From positions 1-49,963 of the forward strand of contig JAHIUX010000008.1 of the NCBI GenBank assembly GCA_018816765.1: a stretch of DNA of 49,963 nucleotides. The letters run 5' to 3'. The translations under genes were made by a program, and so were the position numbers. The notes beneath the pieces are model-generated. The model did no database searches, was not told where the DNA came from, and was given only the letters and a program-made list of their open reading frames with translations. Of this stretch, positions 1-8,595 are shown in pieces. The number at the start of each line of letters is the position of its first letter. The first letter of the stretch is position 1. The stretch is from Bacteroidota bacterium (GTDB lineage: Bacteria > Bacteroidota > Bacteroidia > Bacteroidales > F082).

Positions 1-250
1 AAAAAATTGTATTTCCCCCTCCCCCCCCCCCCATTTTTTTTGAAATTTAGAATCGTTCAAAATAGTGAGACAGAAGGGGCAATTTAGACAGGGCAAACAG
101 GCCGTAAGTTGATGATTTACTGATAGCGCCTTTCCTATCAATGTAGTAGATAGTCACGACTTACTATTGCCTAGGGATTGCCCTTGTGAACTGAATTGCA
201 AACTTTTAGGCTATTGGTCAATCAATGAGCGTAATTTGGGATAATTCAAC
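1..250. other. Non-coding region downstream of carB
   Basis: No gene is visible between the window edge and the carB stop codon. The only striking element is a homopolymer block near the edge: five C, one T, twelve C (21-32), one A, then a T run. No hairpin followed by a T tract is seen, so no carB terminator can be called. Confidence 0.6.
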
Positions 251-3200
251 TTAGTATTCCCCCCAGCTTTTAATTTTCAGGTCGTCGGGTTTGTACTTCG
301 ATAAGGCAAAAATAAAGGCGCTTGCCAGTCGGGCATTGGTTATCAGTGGGATGTTAAAGTCGATGGCACTGCGCCGAATGGTATAATCGTTTTGCAACTC
401 TTCGCTACTCATGTTTTTTGGTATGTTGATGACCAGGTCGACCTGCTTGTTTCGCAACAGCGTGATTGAATTCGGGCTCAGCGCTACATCAGGCCAGTTA
501 ACCATGGTAGATGGGATGTTGTTTTTCTGGAAAAAATCGTGCGTACCCCTGGTGGCATAAATGGGAAGGCCTTTTTCGGTCAATAGTCGGGCGCTCCCGA
601 TAAGTTCTGCTTTGGAGCGCATCGGACCTGACGAAATCAGCACACCTTTGGATGGGAAAGTGTAGCCGACCGAAAGCATGGCCTTCAGAATCGCCTCGTA
701 ATAATCGTCACCGATACAGCCCACTTCGCCTGTTGACGCCATATCAACACCCAGAACCGGATCGGCCATGCTCAGGCGCGAAAACGAAAACTGCGGGGCT
801 TTCACACCAATGTGGTCAATGTCGAACAGGGATTTGTTGGGCTTTTCGACCTTTTCGCCAAGTAAAATGCGCGTGGCATAATCGATAAAATTGGTTTTCA
901 ACACCTTCGAAACAAAAGGCAGGCTTCTTGATGCCCGCAGATTGCATTCGATGACCTTGATGTCGTTGTCGCGTGCAAGATACTGGATGTTGAATGGCCC
1001 GCTAATCTGCAGCTCCTCGGCAATTTCGCGGCTGATGCGCTTGATGCGCCTGATGGTTTCCACATATACCTTTTGTGGCGGAAACATAATGGTCGCGTCG
1101 CCCGAATGCACCCCGGCAAATTCAATGTGTTCCGAGATGGCGTACACGATGATCTTGCCTTTATCTGCCACAGCGTCCATCTCAATTTCCTTGGCATCGG
1201 TCAGAAACCTGGAAACCACTACCGGATATTGTTTTGAAACAAGGGTGGCCATTTCGAGAAAATGCTGCAACTCGCCTTTGTTTGACACAATGTTCATGGC
1301 GGCTCCCGAAAGCACATAGGAAGGCCTTACCAGAACCGGAAATCCAACCTTTTCGGTGAAGGTAAAAATGTCTTCAATGCTAGACAATTCTTTCCACTCA
1401 GGCTGATCGACACCGATTTTGTCGAGCATCTCAGAAAACTTATGCCTGTTTTCGGCCCTGTCGATCGACAGGGGAGAGGTGCCCAGGATATTGAAGTTCC
1501 GGGCATACAGCCGCATGGCCAGGTTGTTTGGAATCTGGCCTCCGGTGGAAACAACGATACCGTAAGGGTCTTCCAGTTCAGCAATATCAAGGGTGCGCTC
1601 AAAACTGAGCTCATCGAAATATAGCCTGTCGCACACATCATAATCGGTGCTCACTGTTTCGGGGTTATAGTTGATCATGACTGACCGATAGCCGCATTTT
1701 TTGATTGTCTGCAGGGCATTCACACCCGACCAGTCAAACTCAACACTGCTTCCTATGCGGTATGCGCCCGACCCGAGTACCACAACTGAGCGCTTGTCAT
1801 GCGGCCAGGTAATATCATGTTCGTTTCCATGATAGGTAAGATAGAGGTAATTGGTAAGGGCAGGGTGTTCGGCTGCCAGGGTGTCGATCTGTTTCACCCA
1901 GGGGAGGATGTTTTTTGCTTTCCTGTAGGCCCTCACCTGCAGGATTTCGTCGTCGGTATGGCCCATGTTTTCATGCTTAAAGACCAAACGGGCTATTTGA
2001 AAATCACTGAACCCCATGCGCTTGGCTTCCAACAAAATGGCATCGGGTAACTGTGGTAGTTCGTCATAGGTTTCGATGGCGTTTTCCATCTCCGAAATAT
2101 TCAGGAGTTTTTCAAGAAACCAGCGGTCAATTTTAGTGAGCTGAAACACTTCTTCAACGCCCATGCCTTGTTTAAATGCTTCTGCAATGGCGAAAATCCG
2201 CGTATCTGTCGGGTTTGAAAGGCTTGCTGACAGGTCTTTTATTTTCAGCTCCTTGTTGGCGGCAAAGCCGTGCATGCCCAGCCCGATCATGCGCAATCCT
2301 TTTTGGATGGCTTCTTCGAACGAACGTCCGATGGCCATCACTTCACCCACACTTTTCATACTCGAACCGATTTCTTTCGAAACGCCGTGAAATTTATTCA
2401 GGTCCCAACGCGGAATCTTGCACACGAGGTAGTCGAGAGCCGGCTCAAAAAATGCACTTGTCGATTTGGTGATGCTGTTTTTAAGCTCATGCAGTCCATA
2501 GCCCAGCCCAAGTTTGGCAGCAACGAATGCCAATGGGTAGCCGGTGGCTTTTGAAGCCAGGGCGCTTGAGCGCGACAGGCGCGCATTGACCTCGATCACG
2601 CGGTAGTCCTCAGAGTTCGGATCGAGGGCGTATTGCACGTTGCACTCGCCAACAATACCAACACGCTTCACGATTTGAATGGACAACTTCCGCAGCTTAT
2701 GGTATTCGCTGTTGGTGAGTGTTTGCGATGGCGCCACAACGATGCTCTCGCCGGTGTGAATGCCCAATGGATCAAAGTTCTCCATATTGCAAACGGTGAT
2801 GCAGTTGTCGAATCTGTCGCGGACAACCTCATATTCAACCTCTTTCCATCCGCGCAGCGACTCTTCGATGAGGATCTGACCCGAATAGGCGAAGGCTTTT
2901 TCTGCCAGGGCAGTTAACTCAGTGATGTTGTTGCAAAAACCGCTTCCTTGTCCGCCCAGGGTGAAGGCAGCCCTGACAATAACCGGAAAACCAATGGTGT
3001 TTGTTGCAGCAATGGCATCGCTGATGCTTGTAACGGCAACCGATTTGGGCGTTTTCACCTTGATGCCATCGAGCAGGCGCGCAAAGCGCTCCCGGTCTTC
3101 CGTTTCGATGATTGCTTCAACAGGAGTGCCCAGCACATTAACACCATGCTTTTCGAAGATGCCGCTCCGGTGCAGGGCGATGCCGCAATTGAGGGCTGTT

Positions 3201-3469
3201 TGTCCGCCGAAGGCAAGCAAGACACCCTGTGGTTTTTCTTTTTCGATGATCTTTTCCACGAAAAAGGGAGTCACAGGCAGGAAATAAATGGTGTCGGCAA
3301 CGCCTTCCGATGTTTGCACAGTTGCGATGTTCGGGTTTACCAGCACAGTATGAATCTGCTCCTCCTTCAGGGCCTTGAGCGCCTGAGAACCACTGTAATC
3401 GAATTCGCCGGCCTCACCAATTTTCAGTGCGCCGGAGCCCAGTACGAGTACCTTGTTTATTTTTTGCAT
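251..3469 (-). CDS. carB: Carbamoyl-phosphate synthase, large subunit
   Basis: The enzyme makes carbamoyl phosphate from bicarbonate, two ATP and glutamine-derived ammonia, feeding pyrimidine and arginine synthesis in the cytoplasm. At 1072 aa it has the normal full length of the family. The two homologous halves are visible: the N-terminal half opens with LGSGALKIGEAGEFDYSG and has an ATP-grasp domain at about 125-400. The second half opens with VVLGSGAYRIGSSVEFDWSG near residue 565 and has a second ATP-grasp at about 670-870. The C-terminal 140 residues are the MGS-like allosteric domain, which in E. coli binds UMP and IMP. The start overlaps the end of carA by 13 bp, so the two subunits are translationally coupled in a carA-carB operon. 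Expression is probably set by the leader upstream of carA. Confidence 0.97.
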   Translation of the reverse strand: MQKINKVLVLGSGALKIGEAGEFDYSGSQALKALKEEQIHTVLVNPNIATVQTSEGVADTIYFLPVTPFFVEKIIEKEKPQGVLLAFGGQTALNCGIALHRSGIFEKHGVNVLGTPVEAIIETEDRERFARLLDGIKVKTPKSVAVTSISDAIAATNTIGFPVIVRAAFTLGGQGSGFCNNITELTALAEKAFAYSGQILIEESLRGWKEVEYEVVRDRFDNCITVCNMENFDPLGIHTGESIVVAPSQTLTNSEYHKLRKLSIQIVKRVGIVGECNVQYALDPNSEDYRVIEVNARLSRSSALASKATGYPLAFVAAKLGLGYGLHELKNSITKSTSAFFEPALDYLVCKIPRWDLNKFHGVSKEIGSSMKSVGEVMAIGRSFEEAIQKGLRMIGLGMHGFAANKELKIKDLSASLSNPTDTRIFAIAEAFKQGMGVEEVFQLTKIDRWFLEKLLNISEMENAIETYDELPQLPDAILLEAKRMGFSDFQIARLVFKHENMGHTDDEILQVRAYRKAKNILPWVKQIDTLAAEHPALTNYLYLTYHGNEHDITWPHDKRSVVVLGSGAYRIGSSVEFDWSGVNALQTIKKCGYRSVMINYNPETVSTDYDVCDRLYFDELSFERTLDIAELEDPYGIVVSTGGQIPNNLAMRLYARNFNILGTSPLSIDRAENRHKFSEMLDKIGVDQPEWKELSSIEDIFTFTEKVGFPVLVRPSYVLSGAAMNIVSNKGELQHFLEMATLVSKQYPVVVSRFLTDAKEIEMDAVADKGKIIVYAISEHIEFAGVHSGDATIMFPPQKVYVETIRRIKRISREIAEELQISGPFNIQYLARDNDIKVIECNLRASRSLPFVSKVLKTNFIDYATRILLGEKVEKPNKSLFDIDHIGVKAPQFSFSRLSMADPVLGVDMASTGEVGCIGDDYYEAILKAMLSVGYTFPSKGVLISSGPMRSKAELIGSARLLTEKGLPIYATRGTHDFFQKNNIPSTMVNWPDVALSPNSITLLRNKQVDLVINIPKNMSSEELQNDYTIRRSAIDFNIPLITNARLASAFIFALSKYKPDDLKIKSWGEY

Positions 3470-4542
3470 GTTTCAATCGAATTAATGAACTTGTCGAAAA
3501 GAAAGGCCGTGTCGGTAGGTCCGCTGGAAGCCTCCGGATGAAACTGGGTGCTGAACCAGGGCTTTTCGGTATGGATAAGGCCTTCGTTGCTGTTGTCGTT
3601 CAGGTTTGTAAAATAGGGTTCCCATCCCACAGGGATACTATCGCTTTTAACAGCATATCCATGGTTTTGTGAAGTCAGGTAAGCTGAAGTGCTGCCCTGA
3701 CGGATAACTGGTTGGTTATGACTGCGGTGTCCGAACTTCAGCTTATAGGTCTCAGCGCCTGCAGCCAGTGCCAGCAATTGATGGCCGAGGCAGATGCCGA
3801 AAATCGGGTGTTTTTGCTGCAACGACTTTTTGAGGTTTGCAACGGTTGCCTGGCAGGCAACAGGGTCGCCCGGTCCGTTTGAGATAAACAGCCCGTCGAA
3901 ACTTTCATGTGAATAATCGTAATTCCAGGGAACCCTGATGATGGTGGTGTCGAATCCAAGTAAATACCTGATGATGTTGCTTTTAACGCCGCAGTCAATC
4001 AACAGGATCCGGTGTTTGCCATGGCCATAAACGATCCTTTCATGGAGACTGACCTGGTCAACGAGGTGATGGTCGTCGGGGTTTTCAAAAGGGATATCTT
4101 CGCTGAATACAATCTTTGCCAGCATGGTTCCTTTTTCGCGGATGATTTTTGTCAACATGCGCGTATCGATGCCAAACAGCCCGGGCACCTGTTCTTCCCT
4201 GAGCCACTCGCCCAGACTTTTTTCGGCATTCCAGTGGTTGAATTTGGCCGAATAGTCGGCGATGATCAGTGCCTTTGCATGAATCCGGTCCGACTCAAAG
4301 AACCTGAGCATCTGATGCTCAATCGTTTTTCCCGGCACGCCGTAGTTGCCGATTGAAGGATAGGTAAGCACGATGATCTGCCCGCAATAGGAGGGGTCTG
4401 TGAGGCTTTCGGGATAACCCGTCATGGCGGTGTTAAACACGATTTCGCCACTGACGGCTTGTTCGTGTCCGAATGAAAACCCTTCGAAGAACTGTCCGTC
4501 TTCGAGCACTAAGCTGGCTTTGCGGTATTGGTTGTATTTCAT
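3457..4542 (-). CDS. carA: Carbamoyl-phosphate synthase, small (glutaminase) subunit
   Basis: This subunit hydrolyses glutamine and channels ammonia to CarB. The 361-residue length is normal. The N-terminal CarA-specific domain (about 8-140) contains FNTAMTGYPESLTDPSYCGQ. The class I glutamine amidotransferase domain (about 175-360) has the nucleophile elbow FGICLGHQ with Cys251, and the His335/Glu337 pair in QFHPEAS. All catalytic residues are present. The ATG at 4542 overlaps the stop codon of a 35-codon leader ORF by four bases (ATGA), which supports this start and suggests translational coupling. carB follows with a 13-bp overlap. Confidence 0.97.
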   Translation of the reverse strand: MKYNQYRKASLVLEDGQFFEGFSFGHEQAVSGEIVFNTAMTGYPESLTDPSYCGQIIVLTYPSIGNYGVPGKTIEHQMLRFFESDRIHAKALIIADYSAKFNHWNAEKSLGEWLREEQVPGLFGIDTRMLTKIIREKGTMLAKIVFSEDIPFENPDDHHLVDQVSLHERIVYGHGKHRILLIDCGVKSNIIRYLLGFDTTIIRVPWNYDYSHESFDGLFISNGPGDPVACQATVANLKKSLQQKHPIFGICLGHQLLALAAGAETYKLKFGHRSHNQPVIRQGSTSAYLTSQNHGYAVKSDSIPVGWEPYFTNLNDNSNEGLIHTEKPWFSTQFHPEASSGPTDTAFLFDKFINSIETCKK

Positions 4543-4646
4543 AGATTAACGGATAAAAAAAAGACGGCTATTGCCGTCAGCGGAGTGAAAAATATATGTA
4601 AGGGCTGGCCCGAGAAGGCACGGTTATCCATAGAGAAAAATGACAT
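4539..4646 (-). CDS. Putative carAB leader peptide (35 aa)
   Basis: This short ORF is read directly from the minus strand. It starts with ATG at 4646, begins MSFFSMDNRAF, ends AIAVFFLSVNL, and stops with a TGA (4541-4539) that overlaps the carA ATG. The ORF begins about 15 nt after the predicted transcription start and runs completely through an intrinsic terminator (4555-4578). Its only Arg codon is a single CGT, so it does not look like an arginine-counting leader. The transcript has U tracts just after the start codon and again before the terminator (AUAUAUUUUUC). The arrangement matches the E. coli pyrBI leader (PyrL), where UTP-sensitive RNA polymerase pausing couples translation to read-through. 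Function is inferred. No homologous leader is known to me in this phylum. Confidence 0.65.
   Translation of the reverse strand: MSFFSMDNRAFSGQPLHIFFTPLTAIAVFFLSVNL
4555..4578 (-). terminator. Intrinsic terminator inside the carAB leader (attenuator)
   Basis: On the minus strand the sequence is GACGGC-AATA-GCCGTC followed by eight T residues: a perfect 6-bp GC-rich stem with a tetraloop. It lies between the carA promoter and the carA start, ending 12 nt before the ATG. There is no gene upstream on this strand for it to terminate, so a role in premature termination of the carAB transcript is the simplest reading. Confidence 0.75.
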
Positions 4647-4663
4647 GGGTTTGTTGTTTGGTA

Positions 4664-4671
4664 CAAAGATA
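4664..4671 (-). promoter_or_regulatory. Promoter -7 element for carAB
   Basis: TATCTTTG on the minus strand matches the Bacteroidota -7 consensus TAnnTTTG. It places the transcription start near 4660, about 15 nt before the leader-peptide ATG. A possible -33 TTG lies at 4697-4699, with a slightly long spacer. Confidence 0.65.
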
Positions 4672-5026
4672 ACTTTAGCTGGTGTGAAGCGGCCATCAAG
4701 TTATTCACAAGTTATGAGATAGTTGAGATTTTAAGCGAGTTGTTTGTGGCTAATATGCTTCAATAGAGAGGATTAGACATAATCCGAGAATTGGTCTGTA
4801 TTTTTTAAATAATTGATTTAGGCAAGCTTTTACGACCTTTCCTGCATACGTTATAAGTGTATAAAATAGCCGAAGTTTTCAACACGATGGGGGTTGATCC
4901 TCACATAATTGTCATATATAAACAGCCGATAGATTCATTTGTGCTATCCTGATTGGATATTGTTGGTTAACTTTTTTGGTTGATGCCACTATCAAAACTG
5001 ATGAGTAATCAAATCATTTTATAGCC
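4672..5026. other. Intergenic region between divergent carA and 5027
   Basis: AT-rich divergent spacer. Apart from the carAB promoter at its left edge I see no gene and no consensus -7 element for the rightward gene. A weak TAACTTTT at about 4968-4975 is the nearest candidate. Confidence 0.5.
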
Positions 5027-6691
5027 ATGAAAAACAACACCTCCTTTGTTCGCCTGGTTGGTAACATTAAATGGTTACTGCTGTCTTTTGTTTTTTCAGC
5101 AATCAGTTCCAAAACAAATGCTTTAAGTGTAGAGCTTCCGTTTTATGAAGACTTCTCCTCGGGAGGATTTGAGCAGAACGGATGGACTCCTGTCACTGCT
5201 AACTGGCAAGTGACCTGGCAGGATGGAAACGATTACCCATGTGCTGTGTTTAATTGGAATCCAGTTATATACAACGGAAGCGCTACATTAACCAGCCCAA
5301 TGCTTTCAGCTACAGCTATCGAATTGGGGAATATTATGTTCGAGCTCGACATCAAACTAACCGACCGCTTCGAAACAAGCACGGAGCATCTTTTTATTGA
5401 GGTTTCTGATGGTGACAATTGGGTGGTTTTACAGGAGTTTACCAACCAGGGAAGCTTCGATTGGCAGGTGCTGAAATATAATATAACTGAATTTACTATG
5501 GGCCTGGAGTTTGCTATTCGTTTCAGGGCTGAAGGTCAGTATTCGGGCAATATCGTAGGCTGGTTTTTCGATAACATCCATATTTACCGAAATTGTGACC
5601 GTCCTGAAAAGGTTACCCTTCAACATTTTGCTCAAGGAATGTCTTTGGGATTCAATACCCCTTCTTCTTTGCTACCTGTTGCTGAATGGATGTTTTATGG
5701 CGATGACGATAATTTTTCTGGTATCGGATTAACCAATGGTGGTAGTTTTAGTGTTGCTGCCCGCTGGGATGCTGAGAGTTTAGCATATTACAGCAATTGT
5801 AGCATTACAAAAATCAAATTTTTTCTTCAGGATGACGGTTTTACCTCTATTATCGTAAAGATATGGAAGTCTGACGGTTCTGATACCCTCTTGCTGAGCC
5901 AGCTGATGCCGGACCCGGTCCCCGGTCAATGGTGTGAAGTGGTGTTAGAGACCCCGATAACTGTTGATTTGCAACACGAACTATGGGCAGGTTATGAAGT
6001 CATTGGGCAGCCGCCCGGAAAGTTTCCGGCCGGTACTGATTATGGTCCCGCATTAACCGGCTTTGGTGACCTGATCAGCCTGGATGGCGGCGTTACCTGG
6101 GATGCACTTTCTGAGATTGCGCCTACATTAAGCTACAATTGGAATATTCAGCTTTTCATGGATGATTATGGTTATGTGCAGCCACCTTCAGAATTCAGGT
6201 ATAATATTTATCGTAGTCTTGAATATAATCCGTATGAATATCTCTCCACACTAGTGCACATGCCCTATCAGTACGAGTACGTATTTCTTGATGACCTGGA
6301 AGGTGTTCCATGGACAACATCATCATTTTGTTACAAAGTGACTTCCGTTTGGGACAATGGGTTTGACTTTTGTGAGTCAGAGCCTGCACTTCAGGAAGAA
6401 TTTTGGGCTGATTATGTGTGTGCTTTGTATCTTGTTAATGTGTTCGAAAACACCAATCATTTCAGCGTTTTCCCAAACCCTGCCCGTGATGCCATAAATA
6501 TCACAAGTAATGATGAAATTGAGTATATAGAGGTGTCAGACCTCCTTGGTATGACAATAAAAAAGCAGGTTTTTAGCGGTTTGAAGGCTGCTGTTCTTAG
6601 TGTTGCGGGGTTAAGTTCAGGTGTCTATAATTTAAGAATTCATACATCTGACGGAATTTTTGTTTCGAAGGTAGTTGTTAAGCATGAATAA
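5027..6691 (+). CDS. T9SS-secreted protein with choice-of-anchor J-like domain
   Basis: A 554-residue secreted protein of unknown role. An N-terminal signal peptide covers about 1-32. Residues about 36-190 resemble the MAM/jellyroll-type choice-of-anchor J domain, opening with FYEDFSSGGFEQNGWTPV and closing with GWFFDNIHIY. Residues about 215-400 form a second beta-rich domain with NGGSFSVAARWDAESLAYY and WAGYEVIG, a pattern shared with gingipain/hemagglutinin-type modules. A fibronectin-like linker follows. The last 75 residues are a type A T9SS sorting domain (FSVFPNPARDAINI, then GVYNLRI and VSKVVVK). It should cross the inner membrane by Sec and the outer membrane by T9SS and be anchored on the surface or released. 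No enzyme motif is visible. Confidence 0.85.
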   Translation: MKNNTSFVRLVGNIKWLLLSFVFSAISSKTNALSVELPFYEDFSSGGFEQNGWTPVTANWQVTWQDGNDYPCAVFNWNPVIYNGSATLTSPMLSATAIELGNIMFELDIKLTDRFETSTEHLFIEVSDGDNWVVLQEFTNQGSFDWQVLKYNITEFTMGLEFAIRFRAEGQYSGNIVGWFFDNIHIYRNCDRPEKVTLQHFAQGMSLGFNTPSSLLPVAEWMFYGDDDNFSGIGLTNGGSFSVAARWDAESLAYYSNCSITKIKFFLQDDGFTSIIVKIWKSDGSDTLLLSQLMPDPVPGQWCEVVLETPITVDLQHELWAGYEVIGQPPGKFPAGTDYGPALTGFGDLISLDGGVTWDALSEIAPTLSYNWNIQLFMDDYGYVQPPSEFRYNIYRSLEYNPYEYLSTLVHMPYQYEYVFLDDLEGVPWTTSSFCYKVTSVWDNGFDFCESEPALQEEFWADYVCALYLVNVFENTNHFSVFPNPARDAINITSNDEIEYIEVSDLLGMTIKKQVFSGLKAAVLSVAGLSSGVYNLRIHTSDGIFVSKVVVKHE

Positions 6692-6864
6692 TATCAAAAA
6701 CAGGCTTTACGCTGTACTGCTTGGGTAATTGTCCAGTGATTATTTTACAGATCAGTGGGTTTATTAAAATCTTTACCGCCATGGAAACTTTCATACGGAT
6801 GGTGATCCACTCACCTGGTTAATGAATTCCCCGATTGATTGATTTAGACACCTTGAAATTTAAT

Positions 6865-6894
6865 AAAAAAGGCAACCTGCAAGGTCGCCTTTTT
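6865..6894. terminator. Bidirectional intrinsic terminator
   Basis: GGCAACC and GGTCGCC pair (one internal mismatch) around a TGCAA loop, with an A run on the left and a T run on the right. It sits between the convergent genes at 5027 and 6917 and can serve both. Confidence 0.75.
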
Positions 6895-6916
6895 AAATTC
6901 CAATAAAACGAGTTGC

Positions 6917-8251
6917 TTACAACTTGTGTTTCTCAACGAATTCTGTCAACACTTCATCAAGGTTAGGGAATCCAATTTCCTGCAGGTCATAATACACGCG
7001 GGTGTTGGGTTTTTTGATGTTGATGATGCGGTTCAGGTCGATGGGAGTCCCAATGACAACAGAGTCACAATCGGTATTGTTGATGGTGGCTTCGAGGTCC
7101 TTCAGCTGTTGTTCGCCATAACCCATGGCTGGAAGCAAGGTGCCGATATTCGGATAAATTTCAAATGTTTCGGCCAGTTTGCCAACGAGGAATGGGCGTG
7201 GGTCAATCATTTCAGCACAACCGAACTTCTGGGCGGCAACGGTGCCTGCACCGATTTTCATTTCACCATGGGTGAGGGTTGGGCCGTCTTCGACAACCAA
7301 TACGCATTTTCCTTTAATGATCTTGTAATCATCAACTTTGATTGGCGAAGCGCCATCGATGACCATGGCTTTTGGGTTCACCTTGGCAATGTTTTCACGA
7401 ACGGTCTGAATGGCTTCAGGTCCGGCGCTGTCCATTTTGTTGATCACAACAACATCGGCCAGGCGCAGGGTAACTTCGCCGGGATAATAGCTCAGCTCAT
7501 GGCCAGGGCGGTGTGGGTCAACCACGGTGATGCAAAGATCTGGTTTGTAGAAGGGGAAGTCGTTGTTTCCACCATCCCACAACACCACGTCGCAACCATC
7601 CGGATCCTGTTCGGCAGCACGAAGAATGGCTTCGTAGTCAACGCCGGCATAAATCACGTTTCCGCGCACAACATGTGGTTCATATTCTTCCATTTCTTCA
7701 ACAGTACATTTGTGTTTGGCCAGGTCTTCAACCTTTGCAAAACGCTGTACTTTCTGGGCTACCAGATCGCCATAAGGCATGGGGTGACGAACAGCAACAA
7801 CCTTCAGTCCTTTTTCCATCAGGTATTCAATCACCTTGCGTGAAGTCTGGCTTTTGCCACAACCGGTACGCACGGCACCAACGGCGATCACAGGTTTTGT
7901 GCTCCTGATCATGGTGTCTTTGGGCCCCAGGAGGATAAAATTGGCTCCGGCAGCGTTAACCACGGCACTCATGGCCATTACGCGCTGATAAGGCACATCA
8001 CTGTAAGAAAATACACAGTCATCAACATTGTGTTCTGCAATAAGGGCCGGAAGGTCCTTTTCTGCATAAATCGGAATACCTGATGGGTACAGGTCACCGG
8101 CAAGCGCAGCGGGATATTTACGGCCATCAATGTCAGGAATCTGAGCAGCGGTAAAAGCCACTACATTGTAAGCGGCATTGCCGCGATAATAGGTGTTGAA
8201 GTTGTGGAAGTCCCTTCCAGCTGCACCAATGATAATTACATTCTTTTTCAT
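6917..8251 (-). CDS. COG2403-type GTPase, cyclic 2,3-diphosphoglycerate synthetase-like
   Basis: A 444-residue cytoplasmic protein. An N-terminal Rossmann-like part (VIIIGAAGRDFHNFN) is followed by a P-loop domain with Walker A AVRTGCGKSQTS near residue 127-137. LWDGGNNDFPF lies near 228, and the NKMD guanine-specificity motif near 275. The family is annotated as predicted GTPase or as cyclic 2,3-diphosphoglycerate synthetase, by similarity to the archaeal enzyme that makes cDPG. The bacterial function has not, to my knowledge, been established. It stands alone, with its own promoter and a shared terminator. Confidence 0.8.
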   Translation of the reverse strand: MKKNVIIIGAAGRDFHNFNTYYRGNAAYNVVAFTAAQIPDIDGRKYPAALAGDLYPSGIPIYAEKDLPALIAEHNVDDCVFSYSDVPYQRVMAMSAVVNAAGANFILLGPKDTMIRSTKPVIAVGAVRTGCGKSQTSRKVIEYLMEKGLKVVAVRHPMPYGDLVAQKVQRFAKVEDLAKHKCTVEEMEEYEPHVVRGNVIYAGVDYEAILRAAEQDPDGCDVVLWDGGNNDFPFYKPDLCITVVDPHRPGHELSYYPGEVTLRLADVVVINKMDSAGPEAIQTVRENIAKVNPKAMVIDGASPIKVDDYKIIKGKCVLVVEDGPTLTHGEMKIGAGTVAAQKFGCAEMIDPRPFLVGKLAETFEIYPNIGTLLPAMGYGEQQLKDLEATINNTDCDSVVIGTPIDLNRIINIKKPNTRVYYDLQEIGFPNLDEVLTEFVEKHKL

Positions 8252-8294
8252 ATAAGATACTTTGTTAAAAAATAAAGCTCTATCGTTTATGTGC

Positions 8295-8302
8295 CAAAGG
8301 TA
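8295..8302 (-). promoter_or_regulatory. Promoter for the COG2403-type GTPase
   Basis: TACCTTTG on the minus strand matches TAnnTTTG. A TTG at 8323-8321 lies 18 bp upstream and fits the -33 element. The predicted start is near 8291, giving a 5' leader of about 40 nt. Confidence 0.7.
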
Positions 8303-8572
8303 GGATATCTAACCGACATACAATAAGCCATGGGCAAAATATTTTCTCGATAAAATCTTAAGTAACATACAATCAGATAGATATATTGTTAATAAAATAA
8401 CAATACAATAAACAAAGATGACGTTTCAGGAAGTTGGTACAGTAAGTTGCGGTAATTCCGGCGCATGCAGAAACAGTGTGAGGTTTTTTTAAAACACACT
8501 ACTTTGAAAGTGGAATGGGTTAAGCCAATCATCCCCCAATGGCGCTGAGCGAAAAATCCGCTTCAATTTTCG
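8303..8572. other. Divergent spacer between the GTPase gene and argS
   Basis: I see no gene here. A 24-codon frame at 8418 lacks support. The stretch 8474-8504 can form a 6-bp AGTGTG/CACACT hairpin with a T-rich loop but lacks a terminator tail. Confidence 0.5.
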
Positions 8573-8580
8573 TATTTTTG
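8573..8580 (+). promoter_or_regulatory. Promoter -7 element for argS
   Basis: TATTTTTG matches TAnnTTTG. It lies inside the N-terminal extension of the longest argS reading frame (which opens at 8539), so translation must start downstream, at 8596 or 8599. Confidence 0.65.
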
Positions 8581-8595
8581 CGCCCTAAATTGAAT

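Noticed and set aside
2948-3541. 197-codon open frame on the plus strand opposite carB/carA
   Set aside because: It lies wholly antisense to well-supported carAB coding sequence and its translation shows no recognisable domain; a codon-structure shadow.
4539-4646. Arginine-dependent attenuation of carAB
   Set aside because: The leader ORF has only one Arg codon and it is far from the hairpin, so codon-counting of arginine is unlikely; a pyrimidine mechanism fits better.
6926-7843. 305-codon open frame opposite the COG2403 GTPase gene
   Set aside because: Antisense to a complete gene with catalytic motifs; the translation is low-complexity and resembles no family.
8418-8492. 24-codon frame upstream of argS
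   Set aside because: No promoter at the right distance, no conservation evidence and no partner; too short to support.
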